DNA from: Pomphorhynchus laevis
Lineage: Eukaryota > Acanthocephala > Palaeacanthocephala > Echinorhynchida > Pomphorhynchidae
Length of the DNA: 64,000 bases
Direction of reading: 5' to 3'
Assembly (NCBI GenBank): GCA_012934845.2
Contig: WNNJ02000280.1
Span: 1-64,000, forward strand
Shown: in pieces, positions 24,906 through 35,617 of the stretch
Layout of the letters: every line of letters begins with the position of its first letter
How positions within the stretch are numbered: the first letter of the stretch is position 1
The notes under the pieces: generated by a model
What the model saw: only the letters and a program-made list of their open reading frames with translations
Databases searched by the model: none
What the model was told of the DNA's origin: nothing
Program-made: the position numbers and the translations under genes

Positions 24906-27900
24906 ATTGGTTACTTAAATGCAACAAAAAATTCGTTTTTGTTCCAATAATAACAGTGCATCATAACCAAGAAGGGTGCTAGATGTTCGCTCTAAAAGTT
25001 TAAATCGAGTCATACTATGGAGTGCTGTGTGCTCCGACGCCCTAATTGAGAAAACTCGGAAGAAACGCTTCATTATAGAATCTTCTTCAACGTGTACTTA
25101 CAAATACGCGTTTTGAAGGGTATATCGTCTCATCAGTGCGATAAATGAGACTGCAAACAGAAGTCCAAACTTACTTGTTTGGCGTGAGGTTAATGGCATT
25201 CAATTTTTTGAACTGGAGACAAATAAGACGCAGAGATAAAACGAGCTGTAAGTGTTTAGATTACGAGTCGAGCGCAGCTATATGCTCGCGTTGGGATGGG
25301 TTTTGTTAGAAATCATGGCCTAATAAGTGACGAATTTTCGGTTAGTGTGGTAAAATGATGACCAAATACTTCGTAACGCGACGACATAGTGTCTTATTAA
25401 GCGCCATGCGTGATGCGGTAATTGAGATGTTCATTCCGATGTCTGAAATTCTCAATCGACTGCTAAATTGCCTGCTATATTTTGGGAAAGTGGTCATCAT
25501 TGTGAACTCTGATTAACAGTAGTGCCATGAAATTATTGGTTTATTGTGTTTTATAGATATTTGTTTCTGTTGGAAAAGCTACGGAAAGTATATGTGTATG
25601 AGCTACGGAAACCGTGGCTCATACACGTGTATTTAGCGGAAACAGGTTTCGTGTAAAAGTTCCGCTTAAAAAAAATGCAAGACGCTTTTCAATGTTGGCC
25701 AAATAACCAGACCTCAAGAAGATACCAAGATTGAGGTCGACGAAATCTGCTTACACTTAATCGACGTTCGAACAGTGGTGACAAAAACGACACGTCACCA
25801 CGAGTAGCGAAACAAAGCTAGCGTACAGTCCGAAATCTATGATAGATGTACGGCTACGTATCGAACTGGTAATGACACCAATGTATGCTGTCGTATAGTC
25901 GTATGACAATAGTGGCGCCCTTTGGATTCTTCCGTGGTCAAAGTCAGCATATAAATCAATATTTGTGATCTGTCAGTTTACTGTTTTACTTTAAATAAAC
26001 TGTAAAAAATATTATTGTTTAACTTTAAATTAACTGTAAACTATCATACTCTCAAGCAGTTGTTGATGCTGTTCGACTAAAGCACTTGATTCTTTATATT
26101 TTGCTCACGACATGAACGCACACCCATCAATTTAATTATTTTGTCAATTCTAAATAGAATTTTCAATATTGATCTCGAATAGTCTTTAAAATTTTAGTTA
26201 CAAAGGGAACGTTTTACAGAGTAAAATATTTTCTTAAAAATAATGTTAAGAGAATTATTTGGATGTAAAGTAATTATCCAATAATTTTAATGTTTTTATC
26301 TTCATGAACATTAATGTCTAAATTAATTTGATCTATCAGTTATTAATTCACTTTTAAATAAAAAATTTTGCTGAAAATGTATCAAAATAAGGTATTATTT
26401 ATCATTACTTGCAAATCAAAACGACTAATCTTTGTGTTATTGAAAATTATATACAGTTAATTAATGAAAAAATCATAAATTTGAATTATTTAAAAATTAC
26501 AAATATTATATAATTTAAAATATTACAAATTTACTTTATATAAGTTTAGTTACGAGTAATAATTTTGTATAACAAAATTAATAAAAGTTTTGGAAACTGT
26601 AATTTCAGACTACCTTGTTATTTTAGACATTAAAAGTATGTGAAATTTACCGGTGAATTTGTGAGTAGTAAAGCAGTTTTCGAAATTTAAAATATACTCT
26701 CAAAAAATGCGTATTTTGCACTAACTAATATGAACAAATAGAGGAATATCAAACACTGAAAATAAATATTCAACACTTCTTGCTCACATCATCATAAAAA
26801 TGTTTTCTATATTTGATATAAACACAGATGATTTAACATTTATAATAAATGTTACCTTCGTAATATTGTCGACAGAAAATTTATTTCAAAAATCACAACA
26901 TAAGCAAATTGCTCAATGTAATAAAAATGCATTAATAGTCAAAGGAGATTGTTTTTATCAGCAATATCGAGAAAACGAAAACTAGAATCATGTCTACAGA
27001 GTATTATGCCAAGCCCTTAAAGTAATAATAATCTAATTTAGTTAATCTAGTACGCGAATCGCGTATGGCTGGTGATATAAAAGTTAATGCATCATTTATT
27101 TTATTTATTTAAAGTATCAATATGATAATGCCCATGTATCATCAACACACTGTATTATCATCACTCATATAACATACACCGTAGTTGAAGTGGTAAGATA
27201 AATGCATCAATATTATATTTGGTAGAATATTTCAATGTTTATCATCACAAAGCACGTGTTCAATCATAACATCATGAAATATTTGTCACTTTTGACATGC
27301 ACATTTGTTAAATAGGAAAGATGAATGCATTTATTAATATATTTGGGAAGATACTACACATGTGGATTTTGTTTTTTACCTTAATGAAGTCTTTAAAGAC
27401 GTGTATCACAAAAGATTCAAATGTTCAATCACAACATCATGAAATGTTTGTTTACAGTGTGCATGCGATTTGCCATATTAAGCTGTAGTGATTCAGAACT
27501 AAAATAATCAAATTGGCAAGTAAAATATCCACATTAATTTAAAATTAGCTAGGATACATAGCATGCATTAACAAGTCCAATAATACTGAAGACAGTCGAA
27601 GAACACATGCGCCTTTGAATGTCATTTGAATACACATACAATGAGCATCCCCTATATGAAAATACATACAATACAGGTACACACTGAGATACTGATATCC
27701 AATAAATCACGTACTAAATATTTGTTATTAATGAAATATCTACGAAAATTGTTAAAAAAATTGATCTTTCAAAAGTTAGTATTTTTTCTTAAGCTTGCTT
27801 AATATTTTAAGATTCTGACTGTCGAACAACGTTATAATAAACCTTACGAGCTTCCCTTGAGCAAAGGAAATTAAAACCGTACTTTGGGAATTTTAAGAAC
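24906..27900. other. Unassigned; 25.0..25.9 kb of more even composition
   Basis: 25000..25950 is much less AT-rich than its surroundings and may be a decayed gene or element, but I recognise no motif. A 54-residue frame starts at 25354 (MMTKYFVTRRHS...) without homology known to me. An imperfect hairpin lies at 25588..25635 (TATGTGTATGAGCTACGG / CCGTGGCTCATACACGTGTA). 26.0..27.9 kb is AT-rich with repeated phrases such as CATCATGAAAT (27270, 27435), nothing more. Confidence 0.35.
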
Positions 27901-27904
27901 GTCG

Positions 27905-28140
27905 TCTATTATTTATTAGCCAATTCATAAAAATTGACTTTTATTTAAATTTCAATTTAAAATTTTAACTTGATATAAATTTTACAGAATCTTATATAAC
28001 AATTATATATTATTTATAATTATTAAATTATTTATTATTTATAATTATTTAATTATTTATTATTTAATTATTAATTATTTACAAATTAAAATGTTATTTA
28101 TCATTATTTTATAATTTATAAATAATATAAAATTAAACTA
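27905..28140 (+). repeat. AT-rich family copy, abutting the hammerhead unit
   Basis: Begins with CAATTCATAAAAATTGAC and ends TTTATAAATAATATAAAATTAAAC. It lacks the usual GTAGACTCAG end, which is replaced by the element starting near 28150. Confidence 0.6.
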
Positions 28141-28210
28141 ACGTTATATATGATGCAGAGGAGGACTGGCAAAGTCCTCCTCTGCATCCAGTAGTGGGAA
28201 GGATCTGGCA

Positions 28211-28246
28211 CTGATGAGTCATTGTGATAACGAAACGGCATTCGTC
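28211..28246 (+). ncRNA. Hammerhead ribozyme (type I layout), copy 1
   Basis: CTGATGA (28211..28217), stem II GTCAT-TGTG-ATAAC (one weak pair), GAAA (28232..28235), stem III ACG/CGT around a GCATT loop, GTC at 28244..28246 with cleavage expected after it. Stem I: the eight bases 28247..28254 pair with 28197..28204 (one G-T), leaving six bases (CTGGCA) unpaired on the 5' side next to the core, which is unusual. Confidence 0.75.
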
Positions 28247-28520
28247 ATTCTTCCGCGTATGGCTTACATGTTTTACAAGAAATTCACGCGGAATGGTCTC
28301 ACTCCTCTTAAATTCATGATGAAAGTTAGCCGATATTACAGAGACCTGCGCTGGCATTTGCCAGTGCTTTTGCTAATGATCCTTTTTGGTGAAGCTGTAG
28401 TACTGATTTAGTACTCTATGATGTTACTAGTAATTTTTTAGTACATCATTCACATTGATTCATTCATTGATTGCCGTCTGCCAGTCCTCCTCTGCATCCA
28501 GTAATGGGTGGGATCTAGCA

Positions 28521-28556
28521 CTGATGAGTCATTGTGATGACGAAACGGCATTCGTC
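28521..28556 (+). ncRNA. Hammerhead ribozyme (type I layout), copy 2
   Basis: CTGATGA (28521..28527), perfect 5-bp stem II GTCAT-TGTG-ATGAC, GAAA (28542..28545), the same stem III, and GTC at 28554..28556. Stem II is better paired than in copy 1. The 3' side of stem I falls in flanking DNA here, as expected for the last repeat of a linear insertion. Confidence 0.75.
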
Positions 28557-28560
28557 ATTA

Positions 28561-28894
28561 ACTGATTACAATAATACATACAATCTAAGATCTTTAGTAT
28601 TAATAAGCAAGAGAAAACTAATTAGCGGCTCGGAGTAGCGGACACAACATCTTAACACAACATATTAACTTTATATAAAATATCATACAAATATATAGAC
28701 CGATCATTTCGATCTAAATATTCTATAATTTTATAATATAATTTTACAGACTTTTGTAGACTCAGTTATCTGATCTGATTTGTTCTTCAATCAAAGAATC
28801 TTCGTACAGTCATTATTCAGCGAATGTTTGTTCGTGTTTGTACGACTTGTTTTTACAAATGTACGAATGTTTGTACGTACATGAAGCTACATTT
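28561..28894. other. Spacer with AT-rich family 3' end fragment
   Basis: 28755..28800 carries GTAGACTCAGTTATCTGATCTGATTTG, the family 3' signature, without the upstream part. Nothing else recognised. Confidence 0.4.
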
Positions 28895-29210
28895 ATTAGT
28901 CTATTCGTAAAAATGACTTTTCATTTATATTAATTATAAATTTTAATATAAAATATTATAAATTATTTGTTAATCAATTCATAAAAATTGACTTTTATAT
29001 TAAATCACAATTTTAAATTTTTACTTGATATAAATTATGCAAAATCTTATTTAACAATTATTTATTAGTTATTATTACAATTATTTATTATAATTTAATT
29101 ATTTTATTAAATTATTTATTTTATTTTATTATTTTATTTATATTTATCATTATGTTTAATTTATAAACAGTTCAAAATACGTAGACTAATTTACCTTATT
29201 TGGTTATCTA
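28895..29210 (+). repeat. AT-rich family copy
   Basis: Two copies of the CAATTCATAAAAATTGACTT block (degenerate at 28897, good at 28976), the ATATAAATTATGCAAAATC segment, and the end AAAATACGTAGACTAATTTACC near 29172..29195. Confidence 0.6.
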
Positions 29211-29370
29211 TTAATTATTTTTATGGAAATTTTGAATAATATATATTCATTTTAAGATTATCATATTTTTGTTTTTAATAAGCAAAATATTTTGTCAAGT
29301 GATCGGATCAATCGATATGATGCCAAAATTTATTATTTATTATTCGTAGTAAGTTTTATTATATTATTAG

Positions 29371-29434
29371 GAACAGCAATTGCGTCAAGGTGTTGCGCAA
29401 ATGTTACGCAATGATATGCAAAAAAAATTATAAA
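29371..29434 (+). other. Possible terminal exon or coding remnant
   Basis: The frame EQQLRQGVAQMLRNDMQKKL ends in TAA and follows a plausible splice acceptor (TTATATTATTAG). The composition is unlike the AT-rich surroundings and looks coding. Too short to identify, and no partner exon found. Confidence 0.2.
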
Positions 29435-29899
29435 ATCAAGTGGTTAATTGTATATAAATTAAACGTTTTTGAATGGTAAACGAGACTGCAAACTACCTTA
29501 TCTAAATAAAAATATCTAAACACTACAATATAAATACAATATGGTACATGGAGATTGATCTTTTATTGGTATTAACCACATTTATATTATTTATGTTCGA
29601 TATTCATATTGATATATTCATATTCATACAATTTACGAATATGAATTAAGGGTATCCACAACTAGCTTTAGACGCTTCTAAATCCTATGTTAAGTTTCAT
29701 TTATATTCGTGTATATATTAATATATATTATATATTAATATATATTATATAATATATTATATAATATATTAATATGTATTATATATTATATATTACGTAT
29801 ACGTCTAAATATGAACAGTAAATTAACATCAATTATATATAAATTATATAAAATCTTATATAATTATATATAATCTTATATAATAACGATATTGGCTTT

Positions 29900-30400
29900 C
29901 TTCAAAATCATTGGGATAATTTATTAGATGCATATTTTAAACTAGTTATTATAAAAATAAAATAAAACAGAGAAAATAGTAAAATATATAAATCAACAAA
30001 ATATTATAAAAATAAATTTAAACTCTTAAGCTGAAAATTTTTATGGATAATAAATAATATACTTTGTATTGGAATAATATATTGGATAATCAAATTTCAT
30101 CAAAGGAAGTACGTCATTAGCATGTATTTGGCCCCGCTGTTATGTCGGATCGAGGAATGAGGACCGAAACAAGCTAACGTAACATTCCTCCCGATGACCT
30201 CTATTCCTTATTCTGATACATCGTCTGTTGTTTATTATTCAATTCATTAAAATTGACTTTATTTTAAATTTCAATTTATTTCAACTTGATATAAATTATA
30301 TAAAATCTAGTTTATTAGTTAATATTATTATTTAATATTAATATTTATTTTTAATATAAATTAACACAATAATATTAAAAATAAATTTAAACTATTATGT
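29900..30400 (+). repeat. AT-rich family copy with upstream PLE-like end
   Basis: 29930..30060 is the sense counterpart of the frame at 31429..31770 (KFKLLS...KFLW). The family body follows: CATGTATTTGGCCCCGCTG, ATGACCTCTATTCC, AATTCATTAAAATTGAC. This links the AT-rich repeat family to the PLE-like reading frame. Confidence 0.55.
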
Positions 30401-31089
30401 AGACATTGTTATGGCTGGAATTGTTGCTTGTCGCTGAAACACACGTCGTTTCATCACTCAACAGTGATTAGCGGTCGCGTGGTTCACATGTGGAACAACC
30501 ACCCAATGTAAATTTTGATTGCCCATAATCAGATGATTTTTAGTATCTCCTTAAAAACAAGTTGAAGGACAATATAGACGCGCTCTCAAATTTTCTTTGA
30601 CTGTCCTATGGTATGCATGAATGCTCATACAAAAATATATGAGAGTCATATATTTTTGTATAATGAAAATATATTAAAATATAGTAAAAATATACGAGAG
30701 TCCAAGTGGCTAAATAAATTATCTGTTCATAATCTTTATTATCTGGTTTTATAATCTTATCAAGGGATCATAATTTAATTAAAAATATTTATTATTAATA
30801 ATTAGTCTCAAATAATTATTTTGAGTTATTAATATAAATACATTAAATTAAACTAATTTAATTTATTAAAGTAACAAAATTGATTTTATTAATTAATTTT
30901 TAATTAATTAAATATTTAATTTAAATATTTAGCTACAAAATTGGCATAACTATAGTATAATGATTTATAATAAAAATATAAATTGTAAATTAAGTCGTCA
31001 ACGTGTAACTCTAAATATTCAATTTTTCAAAAATTTTATCGTAAAAATTCCATATATTGAATTCACTTATAAACAATAAATATATTAAG
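30401..31089. other. Unassigned, AT-rich
   Basis: A small inverted repeat at about 30617..30662 (ATACAAAAATATATGA / TCATATATTTTTGTAT). 30400..30500 is less AT-rich. No gene recognised. Confidence 0.4.
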
Positions 31090-31349
31090 AATAAGAATTG
31101 CGATTAAAGTTCATTAGCAGTTACTAATATATTATCAGGTTTTGGATACTATTCTTCAAGCAAGCAGGTACGCCAAATACACGCTAATGAAGTATATATG
31201 ATGAAAGTTGATTATATACTATCTTATTTTAATACAAACTATATTATTTATTATCCAGCCATAAATAGTTCGCACGATAGTTTAAATTTATTAAATAATA
31301 TTTTGTTGATTTATATATTTTACTATTTTCTGTTTGATTTCATTTTTAA
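31090..31349 (-). repeat. AT-rich family copy, minus, diverged
   Basis: On minus: the GGCTGGATAATAAATAATAT segment, GTGTATTTGGCGTACCTG and the degenerate CCAAAACCTGATATATTAG block. It is followed on the right by a second, overlapping copy (31350..31800), so the two form a partial tandem duplication. Confidence 0.5.
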
Positions 31350-31800
31350 AGTAACTTGTTTAAATACATGCTAATGATGTATCTCCTCTGATAAAACTAT
31401 CTAGTGTCTTATTCTAATACAAAGTATATTATTTATTATTCATCCATAAAAATTTGCCACTTAAGAGTTTAAATTTGTTTTTAATATTATTGTGTTGATT
31501 TATATATCTTACTATTTTCTGCTTGATGTTATTTTTATTGTAACTTTGTTTAAAATATGTATCTATTAAATTATTTAAATGATTTTGTAGAAAGTCAATA
31601 TAATTACATACTGTTGCAATTCTTAAAATTTCATTATTTAATGTATTATATTTTATATTATACGGTATGCATGAATGCTCATGCAAAAATATGTTTCTTG
31701 TAAATTTAAATATGTCATCTTTACGATATAAATTAATAGTAGTTTTAGTTAATGTTAATTTAATGTTCATATCTAGATATACACCTTCTTTATCATTAAT
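31350..31800 (-). mobile_element. Penelope-like element RT C-terminal fragment
   Basis: Contains the 113-aa frame at 31429..31770 and, downstream on minus, the start of the AT-rich repeat body (CATTAGCATGTATTT). The duplicated part also occurs at 31210..31345. It is a truncated relic. Confidence 0.5.
31429..31770 (-). pseudogene. Probable end of a Penelope-like reverse transcriptase
   Basis: A 113-aa frame: a strand NLYRKDDIFKF, then LHEHSCIPYNIKYN, EILRIATVCNYIDFLQNHL, then NLIDTYFKQSYNKNNIKQKI. This follows the PLE pattern after the palm: S-x-HP...K..., then E-x-x-R-x-x-R/T-x-C with F-x-x-x-L, and a final F...GYP-like helix. It would be the thumb and end of the RT. The frame ends with a stop shortly after, where GIY-YIG-bearing PLEs would continue, so the parent may have been an endonuclease-less type or the end may be lost. 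The call rests on pattern only. Confidence 0.45.
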
Positions 31801-32469
31801 ATTGCCATTTAAATCGTGATTTAAATTAATTTCGATTTTTTGAAAGACATTAAATCATCTCATTTCAGTAATAAAATATGTTTCGTGTAAAATAAATGAT
31901 AACATTTTTTCAGTTTATATAATAAACTGAAATAAGAATCATTTTTGTTAATGTAAAATGTAAAGTGTAATTTTAAATATCATCTTTATGATAATAATTT
32001 TAATAAACGCCAATTCAATGTTTATATCCGTATAAATAGCTTTCTTATCAATTATAAATTTTATAAATTAATACCAATCTTATAAATTATGTGATCTGGA
32101 TAAATCATAGCAAATAAATTAAATTTTAAGTTAATTAATATATTCATTGTAAATTGAACTATATATTAAATAAAAAACTATATATAATACAAATTACGTA
32201 AAATATATAACTTAAATACATTTTAAAATAAATATATACTTTACTAAAACACTCTTATAAAGTGAATGCATTATCAAAATATTAATCTTTAAATAAAATA
32301 ACATTAACTACCTAATATACGGAATAGATATACCGATACATTTCGGGATTAATTTACAATTTTTAATCATTACGTTTTAAAAGCTCAGTAAGCTTTAAGT
32401 AAACTTTTTTGAACACAAAATTAGAGTTTAAAGTGGTAATCTAATTGTGTTAAAGAACTAACTAGAGAA
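31801..32469. other. Unassigned, AT-rich
   Basis: No motif recognised. An inverted TTTCAGTTTATATAATAAACTGAAA hairpin is present near 31908..31932. Confidence 0.4.
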
Positions 32470-32589
32470 CCAGAAAATGTTTGATGTCGGCACATATTTT
32501 GTACAATCGAATTTTGTATTTTACAAAGTATACAATTAAATCAACTTCACGAAAACGTGAAATTGATTTAGTTATAGCAAAAATTATAA

Positions 32590-32617
32590 TTTCGATAGCT
32601 TCCGCTATTATCGTCGG
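32590..32617 (-). ncRNA. Hammerhead-like motif (left, minus), drifted core
   Basis: On minus: CCGACGA, TA, stem II ATAGC-GGAA-GCTAT, then C-GAAA. Stem II is perfect over five pairs although the CTGATGA box has two changes. Confidence 0.45.
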
Positions 32618-32655
32618 GAATCCAAAACGAAAAAAAATTATTTTGAATTCTTCTA

Positions 32656-32687
32656 TTTTGATTGCAAGAGCAATCGAAATATTAAAT
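32656..32687 (+). ncRNA. Hammerhead-like motif (right, plus), drifted core
   Basis: CTATTTT in place of CTGATGA, then a perfect stem II GATTGC-AAGA-GCAATC and GAAATATT. Compared with GATAGC/GCTATC at 36.37 kb, one base pair has changed on both sides. Confidence 0.4.
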
Positions 32688-32700
32688 ATGATAAAATATT

Positions 32701-33219
32701 TATTATTTTTGTATATTAAAATAAAATCCCTTCTTTCTTTCACTTTACAAAACTGTTTTATTTTAATTTGATGACATTAATAATTAATTGTGAATCACGG
32801 CAGAACTTAATGTGAAACATTACAAATGAACCTTCCAGTTTTAATATTATAATTTTAAAATTAAAATATTATGCAAGTTGTGTTAGATTCGAGTATTAAG
32901 TGTTTATATTAAGTTTATATAAAGTGTTTATCAGTATTTACTGATTAAAATTTTCAGATTTCATGAAACAAATCTGAAATTTTCACTGACAAAATGTTGT
33001 TTCAAATGCTCCACATTTAAATGTTGGATAGTATAAGTTAAGATATGAACACCACGAAAAATTAAAAAGAAACAGATTAAAACAAGTGTTTAAATTTACA
33101 AATGCATTTCCATTTTTCATTAATGTTTTTGATACAATTGAAATTAGATAGTTTCCAACGGTACCAGATTTGCAGTGGTATACAACAACAAATATAGTTA
33201 GGGAAAAATAAAAAATAAA
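32701..33219. other. Unassigned, AT-rich
   Basis: No gene or repeat recognised. Confidence 0.4.
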
Positions 33220-33358
33220 TTGATGACCTCTAATTCTTGTTCTGATACAACATCTGTTATTTATTAGTCAATTCATAAAAATTGACTTTTATTTTAAATT
33301 TCAATTTATAATTCATCTTAATATAAACTTATTTAAACTTATTTATTATTATTTAAAA
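33220..33358 (+). repeat. AT-rich family fragment
   Basis: TGATGACCTCTAATTCTTG, CAACATCTGTTATTTATTAG, GTCAATTCATAAAAATTGAC, then truncated and followed directly by the next copy. Confidence 0.65.
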
Positions 33359-33740
33359 TATTTCCGAAACCTGATAACAAATCAGTTCCTCCTGATGACC
33401 TCTAGTCCTTATACTGATACAATGTATATTATTGTTTATTATTGTTAGAGGAGTTAGGGGCCCAGACCTGATAGCATAGCAGTTTTTCCTGATGACCTCT
33501 AATTCTTATTATGATACAACGTATGTTAATATTTAGTCAATTCATAAAAATTGATTTTTATTTTTAATTTCAGTTTATAATTTATCTTGATATAAATTAT
33601 ATAAAATCTTATAACAATTATTTATTATTCATTAATATTTTATTATTTAACTATTTAACTTTTATTTTGAATTATTTTTAATTTGCAATATAAAATACGT
33701 AGATTCAGTTAGCTCTTTTGATAGTTAAATTATTACTGTA
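33359..33740 (+). repeat. AT-rich family copy with internal duplication
   Basis: Two successive CCTGATGACCTCTA blocks (33390 and 33489), then the GTCAATTCATAAAAATTGA hairpin, the ATATAAAATC segment and a complete end AAAATACGTAGATTCAGTTAGC. Confidence 0.7.
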
Positions 33741-33949
33741 AAAGCCATAGTCGGATATCACAAAAGAATAGTGTAAAAGTCGTAAATGTTAAAGAACGAG
33801 TCTGCACTTTAATAATATTTGATAAATTAATGCATCGAAATTAATGCATTTAAAACAAATTCATCAATAATGGATGTAAACTAATAGAAAATAATAGAAT
33901 AACTGATAAATAACAAACTTTAATTTATAAATAAATATAAATTTATTAT

Positions 33950-34400
33950 TATTTATTGTTGGATGGATAATAAATAATATACTTTGCATTAGAATAAGAT
34001 ACTAGATAGTTATTTCAGAGGAAATACATCATTAGCATGTATTTGGCCCCGCTGCTATGTTGGGTAGAGGAGTTAGGGGCCGAAACCTGATAGCATAACA
34101 GTTCCTCCTGATTACCTCTAATTCTTATTCTGATACAACGTCTGTTATTTATTAGTCAATTCATAAAAATTACGTTTATTTTAAATTTCAATTTTTTAAC
34201 TTGATTTAAATTATAAAAAATCTTATAACAATTATTTATTTTATTATTTAATTATTTAATTTTTTATTTGGCATTATTTTTTATTGATAAATACTATTAA
34301 TAATATAAAATTTTAAAACAAATATTTATTATTTAATTTTTATTTGACATTATTTTTTATTAATAAATAATATAAAATACGTAGACTCAAGTAGCTGAAC
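33950..34400 (+). repeat. Most complete AT-rich family copy (reference)
   Basis: About 450 bp. In order: TTGGATGGATAATAAATAATA, CATTAGCATGTATTTGGCCC, CGCTGCTATGTTGGG, GGGGCCGAAACCTGATAGC, the CTCCTGATTACCTC block, GTCAATTCATAAAAATTACG, a long ATT-rich tract and AAAATACGTAGACTCAAGTAGCTGA. No reading frame. Its left edge overlaps the end of the PLE-like RT frame seen in other copies, so it may be a PLE-derived non-autonomous repeat. Confidence 0.7.
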
Positions 34401-34439
34401 AGATTTACCACTATTAACTACTCTGTTGTACAAATTAAA

Positions 34440-34840
34440 CTAATATAGCAGTTAATTATTTATTATTATTTATTATTTTATTATTTAATTTTTATTTAGC
34501 ATTATTTTTAATTTGTAAATAATATAAATTATAAAAAAATTTTAAAACAATAAGTAGACTATAAAATATATTTATAAATAATAAATATATTAAGTACATA
34601 AATATATTAAGTAAATAACAAATATATTAATTATGCGTATATAAAATACGGAGAATCAATTAGCTGATCAGATTTGCCAGTATTAACTCCTCTGTTGTGA
34701 CAATGATATTGCTAAAATTGTGAATACTTGCACTAATCTAGCAGTTTAAATTTCAATTTTAAATTTTAAAAAATTTAAATTATTTATCATTAATTTTAAT
34801 TTATAAATAATATAAAATACGTGGAATCAATTAGTCTCAT
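34440..34840 (+). repeat. AT-rich family 3' fragments (two in series)
   Basis: Two truncated copies: the first ends with AAAATACGGAGAATCAATTAGCTGATCAGATT near 34650..34675, the second with AAAATACGTGGAATCAATTAG near 34812..34832. Sequence after both ends (GCCAGTATTAACTCCTCTGT, also at 34409) is shared, suggesting duplication with flank. Confidence 0.6.
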
Positions 34841-34849
34841 ATTTTGGCT

Positions 34850-35190
34850 CCTAATTTAAGATAGGAGTCAAAATATGATCCGAAACCTAATATCATAAAG
34901 GCTTATAATGATAACTTATAATCCTTATTCTAATACATCGTCTGTTATTTATTATTCAATTCATCAAAATTGACTTTTATTTTAAATATAAATTTATTTT
35001 AACTGGATATAAATTATATAACATCTTGTATAACAATCATTTATTATTTATAATTAAATATTATTTAATTATTTTAATATTATTTGGCATTAATTTAAAT
35101 TTTTAAATAATATAAATATAATATAATTAAATATAATATAATTTTTATATAATATAAAATACGCATACTCAGTTAGCTGATCCGGTTTAT
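34850..35190 (+). repeat. AT-rich family copy
   Basis: GATCCGAAACCTAATATC, a diverged GACCTCTAATCC block, CAATTCATCAAAATTGAC, and the end AAAATACGCATACTCAGTTAGCTGATCC. It starts next to a short hairpin (ATATTTTGGCTCCTA / TAGGAGTCAAAATAT, 34837..34876). Confidence 0.65.
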
Positions 35191-35574
35191 TGAATTGAAA
35201 ACTAATACTCAGATAATAAAAATTGAATTTAATTTTAATATTTCGAGAGAACAAATCTGCCCACCAGGAAAGCATTGAAAACCACAATTTTTAATTAAAA
35301 AATTGATTAATAATTTAGTTTTATCAATAAACGCACAAGAATGTCACTTAACGACATTATTGTTGGAAAAAAAACAGGTTTTGTGATGCTGTTTTTTTAA
35401 AATGCTCGATTTTAAAAAAACTTAAGCCTTTATTATACTTTTAAATTCTTAAAAATAATACTTTAAAGTATTAAATATAATTTTAATAATAAATACTAAA
35501 CCCAATCTTCTCCCATTTCAAATATATAGTTATTATAGGAACGAAGAAGAAAATATCCTTTGTTTGATAAAAAT

Positions 35575-35610
35575 TCTATATTTCGATAGCTCCTGCTATC
35601 ATCATGATTA
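35575..35610 (-). ncRNA. Hammerhead-like motif (left, minus)
   Basis: On minus: ATGATGATAGC-AGGA-GCTATC-GAAA-TATAG. Stem II is perfect (GATAGC/GCTATC), and the CTGATGA box is shortened compared with the right copy. Confidence 0.5.
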
Positions 35611-35617
35611 CAAAAAA

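Larger units (their letters stand above)
28152..28560 (+). mobile_element. Retrozyme-like element: 310-bp unit bounded by direct hammerhead ribozymes
   Basis: Two copies of an about 90-bp segment (CAGTCCTCCTCTGCATCCAG...through GGCATTCGTCATT) lie in direct orientation with a period of exactly 310 bp. Each carries a canonical hammerhead core, with predicted cleavage after 28246 and after 28556. A transcript would therefore release a 310-nt RNA. The unit between them has no convincing coding potential but is rich in hairpins: TTCCGCG / CGCGGAA (28251..28310) and a 9-bp hairpin at 28348..28367. At the left edge the unit start is also present inverted, giving a perfect 16-bp hairpin (28152..28167 with 28173..28188). 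Retrozymes and related small circular RNAs with hammerheads are known from plants and animals. Assignment here is by architecture only. Confidence 0.7.
32535..32700. repeat. Divergent hammerhead-like pair
   Basis: A left minus-strand core at 32590..32617 and a right plus-strand core at about 32656..32687, about 40 bp apart, in the same left-minus/right-plus layout as at 13.3, 23.7, 35.5/36.4 and 48.7 kb. A separate 14-bp hairpin (TTCACG / CGTGAA based) lies at 32537..32570. Confidence 0.55.

Noticed and set aside
28133-28411. Overlapping frames of 74 (minus) and 65 (plus) codons
   Set aside because: They lie within the hammerhead-bounded unit, and the plus frame covers ribozyme copy 1; base pairing explains the conservation better than coding.
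29710-29800. Palindromic TATATTAATATA run as possible origin or CRISPR-like array
   Set aside because: Simple AT repeat without spacers; common in such AT-rich DNA.
32462-32771. Frames of 93 and 96 codons on opposite strands
   Set aside because: Mirror-image frames caused by inverted sequence with hammerhead-like cores; no protein motif.
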